Shown piece by piece: positions 57,046-64,000 of a stretch of DNA of 64,000 nucleotides. Positions within the stretch are counted from its first letter, which is position 1; each line of letters starts with the position of its first letter. A program made the position numbers and the translations under genes. The stretch comes from Pogona vitticeps. Its lineage: Eukaryota; Chordata; Lepidosauria; Squamata; Agamidae. The notes below the pieces were generated by a model, which made no database searches, was not told the origin of the DNA, and worked only from the letters and a program-made list of their open reading frames with translations. Location: assembly GCF_051106095.1 (NCBI RefSeq), contig NC_135789.1, forward strand, positions 18,101,501-18,165,500, in the 5' to 3' direction.

Positions 57046-57360
57046 TCAGTGGCAGTCGGGCGTCATCATGTCCCACAGGCAGCAGCAACAGAGAGCCGCT
57101 AAACAGGCCTGCAGGCAGGTGGACAACACAGAATCGTCTCTCCTCCGGTCCTCCATCACGTACACGGCGTGTCCCGGCCCGTAGACGTAACCCGGCGGGA
57201 GAGGCGCGGCGTGAGGATGGTAACCTGAGTGGCCGTATGGCGGGTAGCCCCCATAGCCTGGTTGCCCGGCTGGGTATGTTCCTGGTGAATAGGCAGGATA
57301 TGGTTGAGGGGGCTGAGGGTAGAAGGCCCCCGGGCCGGGATACGGCGGTGGGCTCGTCAT
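57046..57360 (-). CDS. CYSTM1-like cysteine-rich tail-anchored protein, intronless
   Basis: A 104-residue protein from the ATG at 57360 (MTSPPPYPGPGAF) to a stop after MMTPDCH. It has a Pro/Tyr/Gly-rich N-terminal half like CYSTM1, then VYVMEDRRRDD, then the CYSTM signature STCLQACLAALCCCCLWDMM, a Cys-rich hydrophobic tail thought to insert into membranes. Human CYSTM1 is 97 residues with VYVVEDQRRDE and ends ALCCCCLWDMLT. Human CYSTM1 has several exons and lies on another chromosome (5), whereas this frame is whole without introns. A retrogene or a lineage-specific paralogue is likely. The five residues TPDCH extend past the usual end. Expression is unknown; the intact frame argues against a simple pseudogene. 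Confidence 0.8.
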   Translation of the reverse strand: MTSPPPYPGPGAFYPQPPQPYPAYSPGTYPAGQPGYGGYPPYGHSGYHPHAAPLPPGYVYGPGHAVYVMEDRRRDDSVLSTCLQACLAALCCCCLWDMMTPDCH

Positions 57361-57486
57361 GGCCACAAATCCTGTCTCACATCACGACAACACCTCCTCG
57401 TCCAAGCAAACTGGTCCCCAGTGTCTCTTCCCTTCCCACCGAGGGATGGACAGATGGTGTGGGAGCGCAGTGGAGATGCGTGTGGC

Positions 57487-57487
57487 T

Positions 57488-57526
<39 letters not shown>

Positions 57527-57527
57527 G
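57487..57527. repeat. TTTC tetranucleotide repeat
   Basis: Ten TTTC units about 130 bp upstream of the CYSTM1-like ATG. Confidence 0.92.
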
Positions 57528-57808
57528 GGAATGGAGGTGGCGAGAACAGCACAACCGAGCTGGGAAAGAAGCAGAAAGGAACTGGGGACAGGCGGGGAAG
57601 GCTGGTGAGTAAAGACCGAGCGAGCAGTGGGCAGTCCACGTCATTGATATGTATATCTCAACAGGTATAACAAAATCTTTCAAGGGATGATTGGCTAGTA
57701 CCTGTTCCATCACCAGGATACACGGCTGTTGTTTGAGAGGAGTCCAGTTTTATACTCACTCACACGGCTGTCTGTCTTGATCCGCCAATCACCTCCTGCT
57801 CTCTCTCT

Positions 57809-58890
57809 TTTTTTAACTTAATTTTTTAAATTTCCAAAACAAATGCAAGAATACAAAATACTTACTAATACAATTGAAAACACAGTGCACCCCCATACCC
57901 ACGGGACTCTTTGGAGCAATAATTTTAATTCAAACCTCCTTTCCAAAATTGTATTGATTGTTGTCTAGAGGCTTTCCCCTTTCCTTTCACTAATACAAAT
58001 TCAATAAATCTACCCCATATAGGATAAAAAAATTCAAACTTATTTCCCCTCTTTTCATCTTAATTTCAGTAGTCAATTTATCATTTAACGCAATGCCCAA
58101 TTAGACCAATCTTCTAATTTAATATCATTTTATTTTTCCAGAATCTAGCTATCAATATTCTAGCACTTGTCATAAAATTAGAAATCAATGTGCACTCAAT
58201 GTGAAATCAGTTTCTTTGAGCAATAATCAAGCTCTATCTTATCAAAAATTGACAGCAAAGCAATTTTAGAATTAAGTTTGATATATTTTCTAAATATATT
58301 ACATATTTCCTTAAAAATCAATTTCCAAAGTTTCTGAATCAATTTACACTCCCACCACATATGATAATATGTGCCAATTTCTTCATCACATTTCCAACAG
58401 GCCATAGAATAGTCTGAATTTATTATGTTCAATTTCACCGGAGTCATATACCACTTTAAACTATTTTTAAAAAAATTTCTTTTATTCTTACCAGCATTAA
58501 TCTTAAAACTCTCATCTTCCCAATTTTTGTCCAGTCTCTTTTTCCTCTTGTTCCAAAATTAGGTTATAAATTCTACTTACTACTCCTTTCCTCAAAGCAT
58601 CTTTCTGCATGTCTTCATGTGATGATAGAAACTGTACATACTTAGTACATTCTCTGCATTTGCCTTTAGTCTTCAACCATTCATTTGTCCAGCTATCTAA
58701 TTGGATATAATTATATCATGATGGTATATTAGTTTGAAGTTTAACTACAATGTGATCCTCCAATCTCATTTTAATCATACAATCCTTCAATCTGGCAACT
58801 TTTTTATCCTTAAACAAATCAGCTAAACCCTTCAAGTTTGCTGGGGAATTTTCTATTTCGGTCACTAATTTTAGTGGTGAAGTAAAGGGA
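57809..58890 (-). mobile_element. L1 LINE, 5'-truncated, with target-site duplication
   Basis: AT-rich block; on the minus strand a frame reads CWKCDEEIGTYYHMWWECKL, the C-terminal motif of vertebrate L1 ORF2, followed by a 3' UTR and an A-rich tail (T-run at 57808-57814). The sequence CACCTCCTGCTCTCTCTC occurs at 57790-57807 and again at 58891-58908, a convincing target duplication. Stops and frameshifts upstream; inactive. Confidence 0.85.
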
Positions 58891-58948
58891 CACCTCCTGC
58901 TCTCTCTCTCTCTTTCTCTCTCTTGATCTATTATCAATTTATCCACTG

Positions 58949-59204
<256 letters not shown>

Positions 59205-59229
59205 ACCCAGGACTGCCAGAAAGAGGAAT

Positions 59230-59500
59230 AAATAGATCCTAAAGCAAATCAAGTCTGAATTCTCTGTCTTGAGGCAAAAACGACGAAACGGAAGCTGTCC
59301 TCCTTTGGGCACCGCAGGAGAAGGCAGGATTCCCTGGAAGAGACAGTAATGCTGCCAAAGGTAGAGAGGGCAGCAGGGGAAGAGGAAGCCCACATGCGAG
59401 ATGGCCTCTGAAGGAAGCCACGATTTTTGTGTTTGCGAGAGTGGAGAAGGGCTGTGGAGGACGGGACCTTTTGGAGAGGGCTCCTTGGGGGGGGTCACTC
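59230..59500 (+). mobile_element. Bov-B-like LINE 3' remnant
   Basis: Words TCTTGAGGCAAAAACGACGA, GGAGAAGGCAGGATTCCCTG and GGAAGCCACGATTTTTGTG. Confidence 0.6.
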
Positions 59501-60289
59501 TAAATGGGGGCAATTTAACAGTGCAAAATTAGAGGAACAGGTAAGAGTTTCTTTTCTCTTTTTTAAGGGCTACAAGAGAAAACAGAGCAGTCTGGCTTTC
59601 TTATTCCGATTTGCCAATTTATATCATGATGGTATATTATTCTTTATAAGTTATTCTTTATTCTTTATATCTATTTAAAATACTTTCACCCTGCCTTTCT
59701 CCTTAAAAGGAGTCATTCTTAGGGTTCGGTTCTGCTCTGGGCCATTGACTCCAGCAGTGAATGTCACATCCCCCACCACCACAACCAAGAAATCGCGTTT
59801 TTAATCCTCTGTTTGGGACAGTTACTTACTGTGAATGCTGGGATATGCAGGGCAAAGGGAGAAATGGATCAAGATCACTCACAAGGATCTAAAAACCCTG
59901 GGAGGAGGAGGACCGAGTTCGAGAAGATGCGCTTCTCACCCTCCAGTCCTCTCTGAGTCACAACCCTGGCAACAGAAGGGGGGGGTTGCCTGCTCTTCTT
60001 TACTTACCTGGCTTTTTTGTGACATCATCAGACCTACAGGCTTAAGGCGGCCTCTGGATATCTGGGGGAGGCCACCTTTCAGCCCCCCAGGACCACACTG
60101 GGGTTCCCAAAAAGGGAAGGGTAAGAAAGGAGAAATAAAAACACAAGCAGCTGGAAAGGCCACAGGCAATGGGGTAAAAACGGTTTGTTACGGGGATGAT
60201 CAGGAGGAGGAGGATTGCTGCCTTCCTCCTTCTCCATCTTTCCCTTCCCTTCTCCTCCTCTTCTTCCAATCTGGGGAGACTTCCACTCC

Positions 60290-60480
60290 TAGACATACAT
60301 ACCCTGGTTTGAAGGCAGCAAGAGAAGAGGAGGACCTCATGTGAGATGGATGGACTCCCCAAAGGAAGCCACGGCTTTTCAGTTTGCCAGATCTGAGCCG
60401 GGTAGTCAAGGACCGGGCATTTGGGAGGTGCCTCCTTTGTAGGGTTGCTGTGAGCGGGAATCGACTTGATCACACAGTCG
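60290..60480 (+). mobile_element. Bov-B-like LINE 3' remnant
   Basis: Words GTGAGATGGATGGACTCCCC, AAAGGAAGCCACGGCTTTTC and the tail TTGCTGTGAGCGGGAATCGA, CTTGAT. Confidence 0.6.
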
Positions 60481-61512
60481 AAAACGACACCATTCCTATA
60501 TTTGGGAAAGTCACCGAAGGGAGGCATTACCCAGCTCAAGGGGGCCCCTGGGGCTCTCCCTTTCACAGCCACCCTGCGAGGTAGGTTAAAGGGAGATAGC
60601 GCTGAAGATTTGAACTCAGCCCTAACCATGACATAACATGGTCTTGCCGCGCATCAACACACCAGCCTAGGACCCCCCCATCCTCTCCCCCCCCCCGATG
60701 ACTTTCGCCATCCTGACCCTGCTCGCTGGCTTTCTGAGAATATTCTTCCGATTGATTATCACGGCTCGGAACCCAAGCGGTGGCAGATAATCTTGTGACG
60801 CTCCGGCCGTTGTTGGCTGTGGTTTCTTACAGTCACATGAGGACTTCTCTGCAGTTTTGTTTATGTTTGGGTAGATATTTCAAACCTTGACAATTTCCCC
60901 CCCACCAAAAAAAAGCCATTTGGGGGTAAACACATCGCTTTGCCCCGAAAACCCACATCCTCCTCCATGCAATCGGACCTCGATCAGGCACTGCCTAAAA
61001 TCCAGCCTCCTGTTCTGCGGAGGGACCTTGCAAATGTTTGGAGGAAGGCCACACGCGGGGTGTCAAAGCAACCACCCCTTCCGTTTGTCCTTCTCCAGGT
61101 GGTTGGCCAGAGATAGACTGCTCCTGGATGCGGAGGATCTATCCTTTTGTTAGGTGCTGTCAAGACGCTTCCAATGTCTGGCATACAATGAGTGCCCTAA
61201 AGGGCAAAACGGCTAGTTACATCACTCCTTGCCCCCAAAGTAATTAATTACCGGCTCCTTGGAACTAGTTACTTCCAACTCTGCTGTTCTGAGCTGCTTC
61301 TGTCTTCCTCATCCCTCATCAAGCACCACCACCGCCACTTCATGAGTTTGAGATCAATTTGTCTTTTTCACGTCTTCCAAGAAATGAGTTAATACATTGT
61401 TTATCGGGGCCCTTAAAGAGATAACGAATCTGGAGGCAGGAGACTGGTGTCGGTCACAGGGAGGCCGTTTCCAATTGCTGCCACCACCCCCTGCCCCCTG
61501 GCCCGACTGGTC

Positions 61513-61520
61513 TATAAAAT
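61513..61520 (+). promoter_or_regulatory. TATA box of the serine protease gene
   Basis: TATAAAAT lies 74 bases before the ATG at 61587, a normal distance for a short 5' UTR of about 45 bases. Tissue-restricted granule-protease genes often have TATA boxes. Confidence 0.65.
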
Positions 61521-61586
61521 ATGACAAGACACAAAGAGCCGAGAAGTCCGCTCCGAGTTTAACTATCAACTTTAGCAGGAGCTGAA

Positions 61587-61647
61587 ATGGACCCCCGGGT
61601 GTTTATGTCCTTCTTGGCTCTCCTGATGGTTCACCTGGGTTCTGGTG
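61587..61647 (+). CDS. Serine protease coding exon 1 (signal peptide)
   Basis: Twenty codons plus one base. Charged start, hydrophobic core [10 protein letters not shown], donor GTGAGT, phase 1. The reading continues exactly in frame with the exon at 63735. Confidence 0.85.
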
Positions 61648-63000
61648 GTGAGTACGAGACTCGTGGCTGCAAAAGGGACAGAGCTTGGAGAAAGTTCATT
61701 TCTGGACTACAAAACCCACAATCCTCCTTGCTCCTGCTAGCTGGGGAGGGGGTAGTTCTGGGAATTATACTGTAGTCCCCAGCCAAGAGTGTTTGATGAA
61801 ATATCTTGATCTGGGGGTGTTCCTGATGTTAATTAATGAAGGATGGGAGTGGGGGGGGATTATAGAGCCCCAGGTGTCTGTGGCTGATGGGAACTAGAGT
61901 CCAAATTGAAATCAAGGTTCTAGTTCTCACTGCATTGGAAACCGACTTATTCTCACCCAGTCATTTGCACTGCTTTGCAAAATCCTTGTTGGTTTTTAGA
62001 TGAGTTTTTTCCCCAGCGCTTTGAGTGCAGATGATGGGCCTTAAATGGGAAGCCTTTTTCTGTGCAAAACAAGAATATTTCTGCTGAGCTACAAAACACC
62101 ATTTTCTGAGAATACACTTTATATCCTCATGGTTATAAATAATATATATATATAGTAGTAGTGGCTGAAGACTGAACCCTGGAGACATGGGAAGGGAGCC
62201 TCCCATTCTCAGCAAGGGTGGTGCATCCACTCTGTGTTTTGCTCCGAACTTTAAAAGTGCCGAATTTATGGGGAGCCAGTGGATCAAGGAGTTGGACAGT
62301 GCTTGTAGACACTCCGTAACCAGAACTAAGACATCAGAGGTGGTGCTTCCTGTGCAACTGAACTTTTCCCAGCAGGTGGCTCTGTTTGACAAGGGAAAAA
62401 AAACCTGGAAGCAAAGAGAAGGTGGCAGGATGATGAGAGGGGCAGGGAATGATGATGGGCAAAGGTGCCTCCACGCCTGAAAGCAAAGCCAGGAAAAGGG
62501 GACCAACCAGAGGGAAGATGGCGCCAAGCCAAGGGAGCAAACCTGTCACCGAGATCCCCCCCCCCCCCGGTTTCATCCTTCCCGGTCGAGGAAGAGACTT
62601 TTGTTAAATCAGGACTTGAGTCCTGGGATGCCGGCCTTCTGCCTTTCTAAAGTTTCGTTTTTATGCTTAAATTCCTTAGTGCAGTGGTCTCCAACATTGA
62701 GCCTCCAGATGTTCTTGGACTTCAACTCCCAGAAATCCTGGCCAGCAGAGGTGGTGGTGAGGGCTTCTGGGAGTTGTATTCCAAGAACATCTGGAGGCCC
62801 AAGGTTTGAGACCACTGCTTAGTGGATTCTTTGTTAGACATTCTCAGAATGGCAAAGCTGGAAGGGATCCCTAAAGATCATCCAGTCCAGCTCCTGTCAA
62901 GGAGGCCTGGTGGGGGATTTGAACTCCCAACCTTGGGCTCCCTGATTGGGCCACCTTGACAGGGACTGAACTTGGGGGTCCCTTCCAGCTCTGCCATTCT

Positions 63001-63062
<62 letters not shown>

Positions 63063-63882
63063 TCCACACTGCCAGGCGCAGTCAATCAAAATTATTAAAA
63101 CATTGACTGGAAGTACATAACAGAAACGAGTTTTTACTAAAAACCTAAGTACCTGTGCAATATCGGCTCAGGAGCCCGGCTGTTCCTCCTATTGCCGTTT
63201 CTCATAGCCCTGAGGGTGTGATTTCTGAGATCTGCAGCTGCTTATAGCACTGTGTGAAATTTCTGGAGGTTGTTCCCAAAGCCCCGATGACGACGGGGCC
63301 CCTGAAGTAGGTTTCATCCACCAGTGAGATGTTTCGATGGCCAGGTCTCTGTCCTTTGATGGTTTTCCTAATTTTTTATTTTCAACTCAAGCATCCCCCG
63401 GAATGGCAACATCAACGATCCATACATTTCTTTGTTCTGTCGCTACTATGTCTGGTGTGTTCTGCTATCGCTTTGAATCCTGTGCGGTTGTTGTTGTTGT
63501 TGTTAGTCGTTGCCATCTTTCCGCAGACCAGTCGGCCATTCCTGCCCTGCTCCCGACCCTCCTCGTTTGGCCCACTTCTGTGGCAGGACAAGGCCCTGCC
63601 TGCTCCTTCCTCCTCGTTTTTTTTCCCCTTCTTCTGGGAACTCAGGGAATGGGAGAAGTTGTCCTTTTTTATACCCAGAGGAGAGGGAGAGCCTTCAAAA
63701 TCCCACCCCGGGCTTCTCTCTCTCTCTCTTGCAGGCACCCTGCGCCACGGGATCGTCGGTGGCCACGAAGCCAGGCCCCACTCCCGGCCCTATGCAGCCG
63801 CTCTGAAGAGCGGTGGGCGTTTCAACTGCGGGGGGTTCCTCATCGCCCCTCAGTGGGTGCTGACGGCCGCCCACTGCAATGG
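61587..63882 (+). CDS. S1A serine protease of the granzyme / neutrophil protease / factor D group (5' part)
   Basis: Two coding exons, 61587-61647 and 63735-63882, with the rest beyond the right edge. Exon 1 encodes a signal peptide ([20 protein letters not shown]) and splits a codon in phase 1, as in the granzyme, elastase and factor D genes. Exon 2 encodes TLRHG, then the mature N-terminus [20 protein letters not shown], the Cys of NCGGF and the catalytic His in LTAAHC. It ends two bases into the next codon. The Asp and Ser exons are not visible, so activity cannot be judged. Residue P1 before IVGG is Gly, not Arg/Lys, which suggests dipeptidase-type activation as for granule proteases. Human 19p13 carries related genes (GZMM, PRSS57, AZU1, PRTN3, ELANE, CFD); I cannot decide among them. 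Confidence 0.85.
62682..62817. mobile_element. Palindromic MITE with 7-bp flanking repeat CTTAGTG
   Basis: Long inverted arms: CTCCAGATGTTCTTGGACTT, CAACTCCCAGAA and TTCTGGGAGTTGTATTCC, AAGAACATCTGGAG, with ends CAGTGGTCT and AGACCACTG. CTTAGTG lies on both sides. A fairly fresh member of the CTCCCAG family seen elsewhere in the window; hAT-like ends. Confidence 0.75.
62845..63000. mobile_element. Two SINE ends facing each other
   Basis: The left part (GGCAAAGCTGGAAGGGATCC to TTGAACTCCCAACCTTGGGC) is a minus-strand SINE. The right part (CCACCTTGACAGGGACTGAA to CCCTTCCAGCTCTGCCATTC) is a plus-strand tail of the same family. An ATC repeat follows. Confidence 0.65.
63001..63060. repeat. ATC trinucleotide repeat, 20 units
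   Basis: Perfect ATC run directly after a SINE tail; SINE tails of this family often end in TC/ATC-rich repeats. Confidence 0.95.
63735..63882 (+). CDS. Serine protease coding exon 2 (activation site and His)
   Basis: The acceptor follows a long CT tract (TCTCTCTCTTGCAG) and the donor is GTGAGT. Carries the IVGG N-terminus and TAAHC motif; Cys of CGGF and of AHC form the usual His-loop disulfide pair. Leaves in phase 2. Confidence 0.88.
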
Positions 63883-64000
63883 GTGAGTCCCAATCAGCCG
63901 GGAGGGGTGGCGGGAAGCGGGGGTCCGAAGATCTGCGTTCGAGAGGATGCTGTTTGTCCTGGAGGAATCTGAGACTTAGAAAGGCAGGGAAGTCGCTGAG
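63883..64000. other. Start of serine protease intron 2
   Basis: Sequence after the GTGAGT donor of exon 2; no next exon is visible before the window ends. Confidence 0.7.

Larger units (their letters stand above)
61648..63734. other. Serine protease intron 1
   Basis: Contains a palindromic MITE (62682-62817), a two-ended SINE composite (62845-63000) and an ATC repeat (63001-63060). The stretches 61650-62670 and 63070-63730 show nothing identifiable. Confidence 0.65.

Overview
This is a piece of a vertebrate nuclear genome, most likely a squamate reptile (lizard). All the recognisable genes have introns or are vertebrate receptors. The repeats are typical of squamates: Bov-B/RTE, CR1, L2-like and L1 LINEs, tRNA-headed SINEs with Bov-B-like or CR1-like tails, palindromic MITEs and many tetranucleotide satellites. 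No rRNA, tRNA gene, CRISPR array or bacterial operon is visible.

The gene order matches the human chromosome 19p13.3 block S1PR4 - NCLN - CELF5, with all three genes on the minus strand. CELF5 (coding exons 1 to 9 and most of exon 10) occupies positions 1 to 22527, with its CpG-rich promoter just beyond. All 15 coding exons of NCLN (nicalin) lie between 27383 and 46466 and assemble to 564 codons plus a stop. S1PR4 is a single-exon receptor at 49646-50857. To its right come a small intronless CYSTM1-like gene on the minus strand (57046-57360) and, on the plus strand, the first two exons of a haematopoietic-type S1A serine protease (from 61587) that runs off the right edge.

Repeats fill the introns and spacers. 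The last NCLN intron holds a young LTR retrotransposon (28761-34402) with two LTRs that read as identical, a 5-bp target duplication and a Gmr1-like domain order. A 5'-truncated Bov-B LINE splits the DNA upstream of NCLN, and a 5'-truncated L1 with a clear target duplication lies between the CYSTM1-like gene and the protease.

The most interesting non-coding signals are: a degenerate array of TCTCGCGAGA palindromes with ZNF143/THAP11-like motifs at the NCLN promoter; four RFX X-box palindromes inside CELF5 introns; SINEs that share one tRNA-like head but carry two different LINE tails; and long purine/pyrimidine strand asymmetry on both sides of the CELF5 promoter. Functions are assigned by recognising protein families. 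Splice sites were read directly from GT/AG borders and frame continuity.
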